Below, one piece after another: positions 32,867 through 41,985 of a stretch of 64,000 bases of DNA. Below the pieces are notes generated by a model that worked only from the letters and a program-made list of their open reading frames with translations, had not been told where the DNA came from and did no database searches. Where the stretch lies: the NCBI GenBank assembly GCA_036498945.1, contig DASYEQ010000020.1, positions 24,361 through 88,360 on the forward strand, read 5' to 3'. Both the position numbers and the translations under genes were made by a program. Within the stretch, counting starts at the first letter, position 1. Each line of letters opens with the position of its first letter. The stretch is from JAQGMJ01 sp036498945. Its GTDB lineage: Bacteria > Pseudomonadota > Gammaproteobacteria > Burkholderiales > JAEUOS01.

Positions 32867-33814
32867 TCAGGGCGACGGCGCCTTGCCATTGGCGCGGCGC
32901 CGCGCGAACGCCGCGATCTCGCCGACGATGCCGCGCCTGAAGGCCAGCACGCAGACCACGAAAATCGCCCCGGTGATCACGGTCACCATGGAGGCAATGC
33001 TCTCCGGCAACTCGTCCTGCAGGATGACGATGATCGCCGCGCCCACCACCGGGCCGAACGGCGTGCCCATGCCGCCGAGCAGCGTCATCAGCACCACTTC
33101 GCCCGAGGTCTGCCAGTAGGCGTCGGTCAGGGTGGCGCTGTTGAACACCAGCATTTTCAGCGCGCCGGCCAGGCCCGCCAGGGTGGCGGAAAGCACGAAG
33201 GCCATCAGCTTGTACTTGTTGACGTCGTAGCCCAGCGAGATCGCGCGCGGCTCGTTTTCGCGGATCGCCTTGAGGATCTGGCCGAACGGCGAATGGATGG
33301 TGCGATAGATCAGCCAGAAGGCGAAGGTGAAGATCGCCACCACCACGTAATACATGTTGTGGTCGTTCGACAGGTCCAGCCCGAACAGGGTGCCGCGCGG
33401 CACGCCCTGCAAGCCGTTTTCGCCGCCGGTGAACGGCGCCTGCAGGAAGTAGAAAAACATCATCTGCGCCAGGGCCAGGGTGATCATGGCGAAATAGATG
33501 CCCTGGCTGCGGATCGCCAGCGCGCCGAACACATAGCCCAGTAGGGCGGCAGCTCCCGTGCCGATCAGCACGCCGATGAGCGAAGGCATGCCCCAGGCCT
33601 GGATGGCATGGCCGGCCACATAGGCGGCGGTGCCGAAAAACGCCGCGTGCCCGAAGGAGAGCAGGCCGGTGTAGCCCAGCAGCAGGTTGAAGGCGCAGGC
33701 GAACAAGGCATAGCACAGCACCTTCATCACCAGCACCGGGTAGAAGGCGAGCGGGGCGGCCAGCAGCAGGAGCAAGCCGATGGCGTAGCCGACGAGCGGA
33801 AGTTTCTTTTGCAT
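32867..33814 (-). CDS. livM: Branched-chain amino-acid ABC transporter permease LivM
   Basis: A 315-aa inner-membrane permease with about nine hydrophobic segments. The LivM signature appears as LLLGYTGLLSFGHAAFFGTAA and, in the cytoplasmic coupling loop, FGQILKAIRENEPRAISLGYDVNKYK. It is the last gene of the liv operon, 7 nt after livH, and pairs with it to form the channel. A second frame across the same bases is a shadow. The neighbouring SBP and ATPase genes make the transport function firm; the ligand may be any hydrophobic amino acid or analogue. Confidence 0.92.
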   Translation of the reverse strand: MQKKLPLVGYAIGLLLLLAAPLAFYPVLVMKVLCYALFACAFNLLLGYTGLLSFGHAAFFGTAAYVAGHAIQAWGMPSLIGVLIGTGAAALLGYVFGALAIRSQGIYFAMITLALAQMMFFYFLQAPFTGGENGLQGVPRGTLFGLDLSNDHNMYYVVVAIFTFAFWLIYRTIHSPFGQILKAIRENEPRAISLGYDVNKYKLMAFVLSATLAGLAGALKMLVFNSATLTDAYWQTSGEVVLMTLLGGMGTPFGPVVGAAIIVILQDELPESIASMVTVITGAIFVVCVLAFRRGIVGEIAAFARRRANGKAPSP

Positions 33815-33821
33815 CGCAGCC

Positions 33822-34709
33822 TTATTTCTCGCGGCCGAACAGGCCGGCGGGGCGGATCAGCAGCACCACCACCATGATCATGAACACCACGGTATTGGAA
33901 GCCGGGGCGTAGAACACCTTGGTCAGGCCCTCGATCAGCCCGAGCCCGATGCCGGTGACGATGGACCCGAGGATGGAACCCATGCCGCCGATCACCACCA
34001 CGGCGAACACGACGATGATGAGATTGGACCCCATCAGCGGGCTGATCTGCACGGCGGGCGCGGCCAGCACGCCGGCGAACCCGGCCAGCGCCACGCCGAA
34101 ACCGTAGGTCAGCATCACCATCAACGGCACGTTGATGCCGAAGGCCTGCGTCATCTTCGGGTTTTCGGTGGCGGCGCGCAGATAGGCGCCCAGGCGCGTC
34201 TTTTCGATCACGAACCAGGTGACCAGGCAAACCACGAGGGAGGCGACGATCACCCAGCCGCGGTATTTGGGCAGGTACATGAAGCCCAGGTTGAAGGCGC
34301 CGGAGAGCTCTTCGGGAATCGAATAGGGCTGGCCGGAGACGCCGTAGAGATAGCGGAACAGGCCTTCGAGCATCAGCGCCAGGCCGAAGGTGAGCAACAG
34401 GCCATAGAGGTGGTCCAGCTTGTAGAGCCACTGCAGCATGCCGCGCTCGATGATGATGCCGACGATGCCGACCACAGGCGGCACCAACAGCAGGCACCAC
34501 CAGTAGGGGATCTGGAAATAGTTCAGCCCCATCCACGCCAGCATGGCGCCGAACATGTACAGCGCGCCGTGGGCGAAGTTGATGATGTTGAGCATGCCGA
34601 AAATCACCGCCAGGCCCAGGCTCAGCATGGCGTAGAACGAGCCGTTCACCAGGCCCAGCACCAGTTGGCCCATCAGGGCCTGCACGGGAACGCCGAAAAG
34701 TTCGGTCAT
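33822..34709 (-). CDS. livH: Branched-chain amino-acid ABC transporter permease LivH
   Basis: The second permease, 295 aa from the ATG at 34709 (MTELFGVPVQALMGQLVLGL). The LivH hallmark LGLAVIFGMLNIINFAHGAL is present, with the coupling loop IEKTRLGAYLRAATENPKMTQ. A GTG start 21 codons earlier is possible but lacks support. It is followed by livM and preceded by the substrate-binding protein gene 113 nt upstream. Confidence 0.92.
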   Translation of the reverse strand: MTELFGVPVQALMGQLVLGLVNGSFYAMLSLGLAVIFGMLNIINFAHGALYMFGAMLAWMGLNYFQIPYWWCLLLVPPVVGIVGIIIERGMLQWLYKLDHLYGLLLTFGLALMLEGLFRYLYGVSGQPYSIPEELSGAFNLGFMYLPKYRGWVIVASLVVCLVTWFVIEKTRLGAYLRAATENPKMTQAFGINVPLMVMLTYGFGVALAGFAGVLAAPAVQISPLMGSNLIIVVFAVVVIGGMGSILGSIVTGIGLGLIEGLTKVFYAPASNTVVFMIMVVVLLIRPAGLFGREK

Positions 34710-34822
34710 GAAGGCAATCTTGTAACGGCGGCCGCCCCAGGCAGCCGCAGGTCTTGAATCCGGCCTCGTCACGCGCGAGGTGCGCCGTGGCGCGCCGTCA
34801 CGCGGAAGGGCCGGTGCGTGGA

Positions 34823-36052
34823 TCAGGACTTCTTCTTGATGAACGGGCAGCGCGAAGCCGACATCGGCTGCGCCGCTTCATCGGCCTTCAGCGTCGCCTT
34901 GATGTTGTAGTAGTCCCACGGCACTTTCGATTCGGAGGGCTTTTTTACCTGTACCAGGTAGAAGTCGTGCAGCATGCGGCCGTCTTCGCGGATCTTGCCG
35001 TTATGGGCGAAGAAGTCGTTGATCGGCAAGGTCTTCAGTTCCTTCATCACCGTGGCGGTGTCGTCGGTACCGGCGGCCTTCACCGCGTTGAGATAGGTAG
35101 TGACCGCCGAGTAGGTGCCGGCCTGCACCATGGTCGGCATCTTTTTCATCTTCTCGAAGTAGCGGCGGCTCCAGGCGCGGGTCTCGTCGTTCAGGTTCCA
35201 GTAAAAGCCCTCGGTGAACTGCATGCCCTGGGTCACTTGCAGGCCCAAGGCGTGGACGTCGGTGATCTGCGTCAACAGGCCCACCAGGGTCTGGGTCTTC
35301 GGCAGGCCGAACTCGACCGCCGCCTTGATCGAATTGACGGTGTCACCGCCTGCGTTCGCCAGGCCTACCACCTTGGCCTTGGAGGCTTGCGCCTGCAGCA
35401 CGAAAGAGGAGAAGTCGGAAGCGTTGAGCGGGTGCCTGACCGAGCCCAGCACCTTGCCGCCGGCCGCCTTCACCGCGGCGGTGGTGTCCTGCTCCAGCGA
35501 GGCGCCGAAGGCGTAGTCGGCGGTGAGGAAGAACCAGGTGTCGCCGCCCGCCTTGGTCACCGCCTTGCCGGGGCCGGCCGCCAGCGCGTAGGTGTCGTAG
35601 ACGTAATGCACGGTGTTGGGCGTGCAGTCCTCGTTGGTCAGGCGGGTGGAGGCGGCGCCGGTGTCGATCAGGATCTTGTTCTTCTCCGCCGTCACCTTGG
35701 CCACGGCAATCGCCACGCCGGAATTGAGCACATCGGTCACCATGTCCACGCCCTGGGTGTCGTACCACTCGCGCACTTTCGCCGAGCCGATGTCGGCCTT
35801 GTTCTGGTGATCGGCGGAGACCATCTCGACCTTGAAGGCCGGCTTGTTCTTCGCCGTCCAGTCGGCGATGGCCATTTGCGCGGCGGTGATCGAGCCCTGG
35901 CCGCCCAGGTCGGAATAGACGCCGGAGAGGTCGGTCAGCACGCCGATTTTCACCACGCCGCCGGAAATCTTCGGCGCGCCTTGCGACAACGCCACGCCGG
36001 CGGGCAGACAGAGGGCGGCGGCGATTGCCGCCTGCATCAGTTTGAGTTTCAT
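34823..36052 (-). CDS. livJ: Branched-chain amino-acid ABC transporter substrate-binding protein
   Basis: A 409-aa periplasmic-binding-fold protein (Peripla_BP_6 type). ATG at 36052 gives a Sec signal MKLKLMQAAIAAALCLPAGVALSQ and has AAGGAG upstream; the frame extends further, but without reason. VKIGVLTDLSGVYSDLGG and GSITAAQMAIADW are characteristic. Its size exceeds E. coli LivJ (367 aa), as in homologues found with aromatic or amide uptake systems, so the natural ligand might not be a branched-chain amino acid. A strong hairpin precedes it. Confidence 0.9.
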   Translation of the reverse strand: MKLKLMQAAIAAALCLPAGVALSQGAPKISGGVVKIGVLTDLSGVYSDLGGQGSITAAQMAIADWTAKNKPAFKVEMVSADHQNKADIGSAKVREWYDTQGVDMVTDVLNSGVAIAVAKVTAEKNKILIDTGAASTRLTNEDCTPNTVHYVYDTYALAAGPGKAVTKAGGDTWFFLTADYAFGASLEQDTTAAVKAAGGKVLGSVRHPLNASDFSSFVLQAQASKAKVVGLANAGGDTVNSIKAAVEFGLPKTQTLVGLLTQITDVHALGLQVTQGMQFTEGFYWNLNDETRAWSRRYFEKMKKMPTMVQAGTYSAVTTYLNAVKAAGTDDTATVMKELKTLPINDFFAHNGKIREDGRMLHDFYLVQVKKPSESKVPWDYYNIKATLKADEAAQPMSASRCPFIKKKS

Positions 36053-36074
36053 CTGTGTCTCCTTCTTTGTAATA

Positions 36075-36106
36075 GGCCCCGTGAGGCCGGTTGGCCTCAC
36101 GGGCCG
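36075..36106 (-). terminator. Intercistronic hairpin between livF and livJ
   Basis: CCCGTGAGGCC (36078-36088) and GGCCTCACGGG (36093-36103) pair perfectly around a 4-nt loop, with further partial GC pairing outside. On the minus-strand transcript it stands between the ATPase and the substrate-binding-protein cistrons. No U-tract follows, so stabilisation of the livJ mRNA or partial attenuation is more likely than full termination. Confidence 0.65.
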
Positions 36107-36122
36107 GTTGCCTGCTCGAAAA

Positions 36123-36827
36123 TCATACGCCGAGGAATTCCTGCAGCACCTGCTGTTTCGCGGCGATTTCGTGCTGCGCGATCTCGGCCACCGCGCGGCC
36201 GTGTTCGACGATGTACATGCGGTCGGCCAGGGGCGCGGCGAAGCGGAAATTCTGCTCCACCAGCACGATGGTGTAGCCGCGCGTTTTCAGGTTGCGGATC
36301 ACCTCGGCCAGCTTTTGCACGATCACCGGCGCCAGGCCTTCCGAAATCTCGTCCAGCAGCAGCAGCTTGGCGCCGGTGCGCAGGATGCGCGCCAGCGCCA
36401 GCATCTGCTGTTCGCCGCCGGAAAGCCGCGTGCCCTGGCTGGCGCGCCGGCTTTGCAGGTTCGGAAACATGGTGTAGATCTCGTCCACGCTCATGCCGCC
36501 TGTGCCCACCGACGGCGGCAGCAGCAGGTTTTCCTCGCAGGAAAGGCTGGAGTAGATGCCGCGCTCCTCCGGGCAGTAGCCCACGCCGAGGCGCGCGATC
36601 TTGTGGGTGGAAAGGCCCGCGATCTCGCGCCCCCCCAGGCGGATGGAGCCGCTGCGTCGCCCGGTCAGGCCCAGGATGGCGCGCAGCGTGGTGGTACGCC
36701 CGGCGCCGTTGCGGCCCAGGAGTGAAATGCACTCGCCCTCGCGCACATGGAAATCCATGCCGTGCAGGATGTGCGATTCGCCGTACCAGGCGTTGAGCGC
36801 GGCGACTTCAAGGAAGGCATCCGCCAT
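36123..36827 (-). CDS. livF: Branched-chain amino-acid ABC transporter ATPase LivF
   Basis: A 234-aa ABC ATPase. The Walker A loop reads GRNGAGRTTTLRAI: Arg occupies the place of the usual lysine. The Q-loop region, LSGGEQQMLALARILRTGAK signature, Walker B LLLLDEISEGLAP and switch His region (EQNFRFA) are present and otherwise normal. It begins 2 nt after livG and is followed by the hairpin and livJ. Whether the Lys-to-Arg change is tolerated in this subfamily is unknown to me. The partner LivG has a normal Walker A. Confidence 0.9.
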   Translation of the reverse strand: MADAFLEVAALNAWYGESHILHGMDFHVREGECISLLGRNGAGRTTTLRAILGLTGRRSGSIRLGGREIAGLSTHKIARLGVGYCPEERGIYSSLSCEENLLLPPSVGTGGMSVDEIYTMFPNLQSRRASQGTRLSGGEQQMLALARILRTGAKLLLLDEISEGLAPVIVQKLAEVIRNLKTRGYTIVLVEQNFRFAAPLADRMYIVEHGRAVAEIAQHEIAAKQQVLQEFLGV

Positions 36828-36829
36828 GT

Positions 36830-37612
36830 TCAGTGCCCCGCCGGCGACGACAATTCAGCCTCCGCCGTGCCCATGTAGGCCTCGATCACCTGCGGATTCT
36901 TCGATACCTCGGCGTACGGCCCCTCGGCCAACACCGCGCCGTGCGCCAGCACCGTGATGGTGTCGCAGATGCCCGCCACCACCTTCATGTTGTGCTCGAC
37001 CATCAGCACGGTGCGCTCGGCCGACACCTTCTTGATCAATTGCATCACGCGGTCGACGTCTTCATGGCCCATGCCCTGGGTGGGTTCGTCGAGCAGCATC
37101 AGCTCCGGCTCGAGCGCCAGCGTGGTGGCGATTTCCAGCGCGCGCTTGCGGCCGTAGGGCATTTCCACCGCCACCATGGCGGCGAAATCGGCAAGGCCCA
37201 CCTCGACCAGCAATTCACGCGCGCGCGCGTCCAGTTGCGCCAGGCTCGCATCGGAGCGCCAGAAGTGAAAGGAAGTGCCGAGGCTGCGCTGCAGGGCGAT
37301 GCGCACGTTTTCCAGCACCGTCAGGTGCGGAAACACCGCGGAAATCTGGAACGAACGCACCACGCCGCGGCGCGCGATCTGCGCCGGCTTTTCCTTCGTG
37401 ATGTCCGCGCCATTGAAGCGGATCGTCCCGCGCGTCGGTTCGAGGAACTTGGTGAGCAGATTGAAGCAGGTGGTCTTGCCGGCGCCGTTGGGTCCGATCA
37501 GCGCGTGAATATCGCCGCGCCTCACCTTCAGGCTGACGTCGCCCACAGCGACGAAGCCCTTGAACTCCTTGGTGAGCCCGGCCGTCTCCAATATGAAATC
37601 TTTGTCTGCCAT
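36830..37612 (-). CDS. livG: Branched-chain amino-acid ABC transporter ATPase LivG
   Basis: A 260-aa ABC ATPase with a standard Walker A (GPNGAGKTTCFN), the LivG-specific RGVVRSFQISAVFPHLTVLENV, Walker B ELMLLDEPTQGM and switch His in MVEHNMKVVAG. The signature region is degenerate (PYGRKRALEIATTLALEP), as is usual for LivG. ATG at 37612 is chosen over an upstream start because AAGG lies before it and MADKDFILETAGLTKEF fits. It is the first gene of the livG-F-J-H-M operon. Confidence 0.92.
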   Translation of the reverse strand: MADKDFILETAGLTKEFKGFVAVGDVSLKVRRGDIHALIGPNGAGKTTCFNLLTKFLEPTRGTIRFNGADITKEKPAQIARRGVVRSFQISAVFPHLTVLENVRIALQRSLGTSFHFWRSDASLAQLDARARELLVEVGLADFAAMVAVEMPYGRKRALEIATTLALEPELMLLDEPTQGMGHEDVDRVMQLIKKVSAERTVLMVEHNMKVVAGICDTITVLAHGAVLAEGPYAEVSKNPQVIEAYMGTAEAELSSPAGH

Positions 37613-37939
37613 CCTGACCTTGTGCAGCCAGTTATATAGGGCCCGCACCGCAAAGCGTAGGGGACGATTATGCGGCGTATTATCTACGAGGCTTCGGGCT
37701 TGCGTAAATGCCCAAAATGGGAAAGCTGCTGAAAAAGAGGCACAAAAGCCGGAAAGCGCCGAAACGGCCGCATTTTTTCAGGGTTTTCCCGCATAGCTCC
37801 GGGGCCGATCACCGGGTGACGCAACATCAGGATGACACTGGCGAGCGAGCGAGCGGGCGGCGGCGCATTCGCGCAGCGGGCGATACGCGCTTTCTTCGGT
37901 GGATGCCGCCCGCTGCCGCCGGCATCGGCGGCACTCGGG
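37613..37939. other. Intergenic region with the liv operon promoter, 327 bp
   Basis: This gap separates livG and the 3' end of the porin gene. A TATATA hexamer (37633-37638) lies just upstream of livG on the minus strand and may be its -10, though no good -35 is seen. The remainder, 37690-37900, contains A-rich and GC-rich stretches without a reading frame I would support. Confidence 0.4.
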
Positions 37940-39349
37940 TCAGAACTCGAAATGCACGCGCACCGAGCCCACGTCCACCGGCCCGCGATCGCGGTTGTAG
38001 CCGGGGTTGGTGATGTGCTGCCAGTCCAGCGAGAGCGCCAGGCCCTTGACGCGGCTGAAGGGGATGTAGCTGTAATAGGCTTCGAAGATATTCTCGTTGC
38101 CGTAGTTGAGCTGGCCGTCGCCCAGGAAGAACCCGAGGCCGCCGGCGGCGAGGTAGGCGCGATGGCCGGTGGAAAGCCCGTTGACCGCCCAGGCGATCCC
38201 GATGTTGTCCTGCGCGCGGCCCCAGCGGTTGCCCATCATCTGCAGGGCAGCGAAAAAGCTGCGGTCGATCTCGGCGAAGGCATAGGACTCGGTGCGGCCG
38301 TCGTTGGCGCTGGCGCGCACCAGGGCGCGGATGTCGGAGGTGAACGACTGTTCCCACGATACGCCGCCGCCCCATTTGGATTGCGGATGGCGCACGTCGG
38401 CCAGCACCGGGGCGGTGCCGGTGCCGGAGGCCGCCGCCAGCGCGTCGGCATAGGTGCCCATGTTGGCGACGTTGCGGAACACGAAGCCTTTGACCACGCC
38501 GGGCTGCCCGCCGATGGCGAAACGGTGCTCCAGCTCGACCTGGTCGCCATAGCGCTTGAAGATGCGGTAGTCCAGCGGCAGGCCGTTGGAGACGCGCGGC
38601 TGCAGGAAGCGCCCGCCCCGTATGGCCCAGCTGTCCCAATACAGTTCGCCGAACACGCCCCAGGAAAAGCCGCGCGCATCCGCCGCGTAATCCCAGGCGC
38701 CCTGGTCGAGGGTGGACCAGTTGAGGAACTGGGTGCGGCCGTCGCCGGCGATGTCGCTGGTGCCCATCACGTCGGTGAGCGAAAGGTTGCCGACGGTGAC
38801 CACGAAGCGGCGCGAATCCACCGTGCCCGCCATCTGGTTCTGGTCCGATTCCAGGCCGACCGGCGTGCCGCCCAAACCGAAGGTATGGCGGTAGAACAGG
38901 CGCGCGCGGTAGAACTTCATCTCGGTCGCCACCGACTTCTGCAACTCGGCGTTGGTCGGGCCGCCCAGGCCGGTGACATTCGACAGCGGCCGGCCCTGGA
39001 TGCCTTCCGGGTTGAAATAAAACTCGCCGCCCTGCCACGGCCGCAGGCCGAAATAGCCGGTGACGGTCCAGGTGTAGCTGCTTTCCTTGTTGGGCGAGAA
39101 GCTGTTCGGCCCCTGGTAGGGCGAGTTGAACGAGGGCTGGCCCTGCCAGATGTAGGTGCTCTGGAACTTGGCGTCCCAGTTCTGCGTTTCCGGCAGCGGC
39201 GGCGGCGCCTGTTCCGCCGATTCCGGCGGCGTGATGGCTTCTTGTCCCTTGGGTACCGGCGGCGGCATTTGCGCCTGCGCCGCGGCGCAAGCCAGCGCGG
39301 TCAGGCAGGCGAGGGCAAGGCGGCGGGAAAGACGGGGGAGCGAGCGCAT
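37940..39349 (-). CDS. OprB-family carbohydrate-selective porin
   Basis: An outer-membrane beta-barrel of about 469 aa. ATG at 39349 gives a signal peptide (LALACLTALACAAAQA) and a Pro-rich linker; the frame's earlier TTG start is unlikely. The protein alternates aromatic and polar residues throughout (TYIWQGQPSFNSPYQG, SSYTWTVTGYFGLRPWQ) and ends with Phe in VRVHFEF, the BAM recognition signal. Sugar uptake is the usual role of OprB; the ligand is not known. It is a single-gene unit. Confidence 0.85.
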   Translation of the reverse strand: MRSLPRLSRRLALACLTALACAAAQAQMPPPVPKGQEAITPPESAEQAPPPLPETQNWDAKFQSTYIWQGQPSFNSPYQGPNSFSPNKESSYTWTVTGYFGLRPWQGGEFYFNPEGIQGRPLSNVTGLGGPTNAELQKSVATEMKFYRARLFYRHTFGLGGTPVGLESDQNQMAGTVDSRRFVVTVGNLSLTDVMGTSDIAGDGRTQFLNWSTLDQGAWDYAADARGFSWGVFGELYWDSWAIRGGRFLQPRVSNGLPLDYRIFKRYGDQVELEHRFAIGGQPGVVKGFVFRNVANMGTYADALAAASGTGTAPVLADVRHPQSKWGGGVSWEQSFTSDIRALVRASANDGRTESYAFAEIDRSFFAALQMMGNRWGRAQDNIGIAWAVNGLSTGHRAYLAAGGLGFFLGDGQLNYGNENIFEAYYSYIPFSRVKGLALSLDWQHITNPGYNRDRGPVDVGSVRVHFEF

Positions 39350-39463
39350 GCGTTGTCTGGTTTTGTCCGGCCCCAAAAGAGGGGACCGGGTAAGGCAGCC
39401 CGCGATATTGTGTCGTTTAGATGACAGCAGCGTGAATGCGGCCTCCGCGCCTGCGTGAATTGC

Positions 39464-40453
39464 TTACGGCAATTGCTCAAGGTCGAGCATGAACACGAAC
39501 TGCTCGCCCGCGCTCACCGACACCCAGGTGAACGGCGTGCGCGGAAAGGCGGCTTCCAGCGCGTCGCGGTTGTGGCCGATTTCCACCATCAGCTTGCCGC
39601 CGGGGTTGAGGTGCGCCGGGGCGCGCTTGAGCAGCTCGCGCACGATGTCCAGGCCGTCCTTGCCGCCGGCCAGGGCCATCTCCGGCTCGTGGCGGTATTC
39701 GCGCGGCAGCTCCGTCATCGAGGGCGCATCTACATACGGCGGGTTGCTGATGATCAGGTCGTAGCGCCGGCCCTTGAGCTTCGCAAAGAGGTCGGACTGC
39801 ACCAGTTCCACCTGGTCTTCCAGGCCGTAATCGGCGACGTTGCGCTTGGCCACTGCCAGCGCGTCGGGCGAGAGGTCCACCGCATCCACCCGGGCGTCGG
39901 GAAAGGCCAGCGCCAAGAGGATTGCCAGGCAGCCCGAGCCGGTGCACATGTCGAGGATGCTGCCGACTTCCTCCGGCGCCTGCACCCACGGTTCCAGCTG
40001 CGCCGGGACCAGCTCGGCGATGAAGGAGCGCGGCACGATCACCCGCTCATCGACGTAAAAGCGCTGCTCGCCCAGCCAGGCTTCGTGGGTGAGATAGGCC
40101 GCCGGCACACGGTCGGCGGCGCGGCGCGTGAGGATGTCCAGCACCTGGTTGATTTCGGAGGTGGTCAGGCGCGCGTCGAGAAACGGGTCGAGCAGGTCCA
40201 GCGGCAGGTTGAGCGTATGCAGGATCAGGTAGGCGACTTCGTCGTAGGCATCCTGCGAGCCGTGGCCGAAAAACGCCTGCGCGGCATTCAGGCGCGAGAC
40301 GCCATAGCGCAGCAGGTCGCGGATGGTCGAAAGCTGCGCGCGTGCTTCCTTCAGCGGCGCTGCGCCGCCTGTGGGGGCGGTAGCGGCCTTGGGCGGCGCG
40401 GCGGCCCGTTTGGTTGCCGCTTTGGGCGCTACGGTGGCGGCGGTTTTTTTCAT
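39464..40453 (-). CDS. prmB: Ribosomal protein L3 N5-glutamine methyltransferase
   Basis: PrmB methylates a glutamine of ribosomal protein L3 with S-adenosylmethionine. The 329-aa product has the diagnostic VIVPRSFIAELV and the Class I methyltransferase motifs ILDMCTGSGCLAI and DLIISNPPYVD (NPPY). The N-terminal 32 residues are a basic Ala/Lys/Pro-rich tail (KKTAATVAPKAATKR) not part of the core fold, which could be a late extension. It is 18 nt downstream of dapE; their association is common in betaproteobacteria. Confidence 0.92.
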   Translation of the reverse strand: MKKTAATVAPKAATKRAAAPPKAATAPTGGAAPLKEARAQLSTIRDLLRYGVSRLNAAQAFFGHGSQDAYDEVAYLILHTLNLPLDLLDPFLDARLTTSEINQVLDILTRRAADRVPAAYLTHEAWLGEQRFYVDERVIVPRSFIAELVPAQLEPWVQAPEEVGSILDMCTGSGCLAILLALAFPDARVDAVDLSPDALAVAKRNVADYGLEDQVELVQSDLFAKLKGRRYDLIISNPPYVDAPSMTELPREYRHEPEMALAGGKDGLDIVRELLKRAPAHLNPGGKLMVEIGHNRDALEAAFPRTPFTWVSVSAGEQFVFMLDLEQLP

Positions 40454-40471
40454 GTTTTGCCTTGTGCCGCT

Positions 40472-41626
40472 TCAGGCCAGCAGGGTTTCGAGGGCACCGC
40501 GATAGATGTCCTTCAACTGGTCGATGGCGGCGATCTCGACGTGTTCGTTGAGCTTGTGGATGGATTCGTTCACCGGCCCCAGTTCCACCACTTCGCGGCA
40601 GATGTCGGCGATGAAGCGGCCGTCGGAGGTGCCGCCGGTGGTCGAGAGCTCGGTGGTGACGCCGGTGACGCCTTCAATCGCGCCGGCCAGCGCATTGACC
40701 AGCGCGCCGCGCGGCGTGATGAAGGGCTTGCCCGAAATCGACCATGTGAGGTCGTAGTCGAAACCATGTTTGGCGAGAATCGCGCGCACGCGCGACTGCA
40801 GCCCCTCGATGGTCGATTCGGAGGAAAAGCGGAAGTTGAAATCGATCACCACCGTGCCCGGGATCACGTTGGAGGCACCGGTGCCGCCGTGGATGTTCGA
40901 CACCTGCCAGGTGGTGGGCGGGAAGTATTCGTTGCCCTGGTCCCACACCTCGTTCACCAGGTCGACCAGCGCGGGCGCCGCGAGGTGGATCGGGTTTTTC
41001 GCCAGGTGCGGGTAGGCGATGTGGCCCTGCACGCCCTTGACCGTGAGCCTGCCGGACATCGAGCCGCGCCGGCCGTTCTTGATCATGTCGCCCAGCGTCT
41101 TCACGGCCGTGGGCTCGCCCACCACGCAATAGTCGAGCAGTTCCTTGCGCGCTTTCAGCGTCTCCACCACCTTGACGGTGCCGTTGACCGCCACGCCTTC
41201 CTCGTCGGAAGTGATGAGAAAGGCGATCGAGCCCGGATGCTTTGGATGCTTGGCGACGAACTCCTCGCAGGCCACCACCATGGCGGCGAGCGAGGTCTTC
41301 ATGTCGGCGGCGCCGCGGCCATACAGCTTGCCGTCGCGGATGGTGGGCTCGAACGGATTGGAGTGCCATTGATCCAGCGGGCCGGTCGGCACCACGTCGG
41401 TATGGCCGGCGAAGCACAGCACCGGGCCGGTTTCGCCGCGCCGCGCCCACAGGTTTTGCACGCGGTCGGCGCCTTCGCCGAATGCCATCGGTTCGAGCTT
41501 GAACCCGAGGGCGGCAAGACGGCGGCCAAGGATCTGCTGGCAATCGCCATCGGCCGGGGTGACGGAGCTTTGCGCGACCAGTTCGCGCGCCAGGGCGAAG
41601 GTCGGGGTATCGGGTGTTGCGGACAT
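40472..41626 (-). CDS. dapE: Succinyl-diaminopimelate desuccinylase
   Basis: DapE hydrolyses N-succinyl-LL-diaminopimelate, a step of lysine and peptidoglycan-precursor synthesis. The 384-aa zinc enzyme shows metal ligands H75 and D77 in CFAGHTDVVPTG, GRGAADMKTSLAA, the catalytic ITSDEEG, and the C-terminal GGTSDGRFIAD and NESIHKLNEHV. Start ATG overlaps the stop of the ArsC-like gene by one base (TGATG). Two further dap genes, dapD and dapC, lie upstream on the same strand. Confidence 0.97.
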   Translation of the reverse strand: MSATPDTPTFALARELVAQSSVTPADGDCQQILGRRLAALGFKLEPMAFGEGADRVQNLWARRGETGPVLCFAGHTDVVPTGPLDQWHSNPFEPTIRDGKLYGRGAADMKTSLAAMVVACEEFVAKHPKHPGSIAFLITSDEEGVAVNGTVKVVETLKARKELLDYCVVGEPTAVKTLGDMIKNGRRGSMSGRLTVKGVQGHIAYPHLAKNPIHLAAPALVDLVNEVWDQGNEYFPPTTWQVSNIHGGTGASNVIPGTVVIDFNFRFSSESTIEGLQSRVRAILAKHGFDYDLTWSISGKPFITPRGALVNALAGAIEGVTGVTTELSTTGGTSDGRFIADICREVVELGPVNESIHKLNEHVEIAAIDQLKDIYRGALETLLA

Positions 41627-41979
41627 CAGAAGTATTTGCTGTAGGTGTCGGGCGTGAAGCCGGCCGAAAGCGCGCCGTCGCGGTCCAGCACCGGGCGCTT
41701 GATCACCGAGGGCTGCGCCAGCATCAGCGCCAGCGCGCCGGCGGCACTCCCCGCATTCGCCTGCGCCGCCTCGTCGAGCTTGCGCCAGGTGGTGCCCTTG
41801 CGGTTGATCAGGACTTCCGGGCCCAGCTCTTTCAGCCAGCCTGCGGCCAGGGACTTGTCCAGCCCCTGTTTCTTGAAATCGTGAAAGGTGTAGGTCACCC
41901 CCTGGCTATCGAGCCAGGTACGGGCTTTCTTGACCGTGTCGCAATTGGGGATGCCGTAAAGGGTGACCGTCTTTGCCAT
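41626..41979 (-). CDS. ArsC/Spx-family (YffB-like) protein
   Basis: A 117-aa thioredoxin-fold protein with VTLYGIPNCDTVKKARTWLD, a single cysteine (C12) instead of the CxxC of arsenate reductases of the Spx type, and the conserved PVLDRDG-like RPVLDRDGALSAGF region. Such proteins often precede dapE. The reaction is unknown; glutathione-linked thiol chemistry is inferred. It is translationally coupled to dapE. Confidence 0.85.
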   Translation of the reverse strand: MAKTVTLYGIPNCDTVKKARTWLDSQGVTYTFHDFKKQGLDKSLAAGWLKELGPEVLINRKGTTWRKLDEAAQANAGSAAGALALMLAQPSVIKRPVLDRDGALSAGFTPDTYSKYF

Positions 41980-41985
41980 CGGCGC

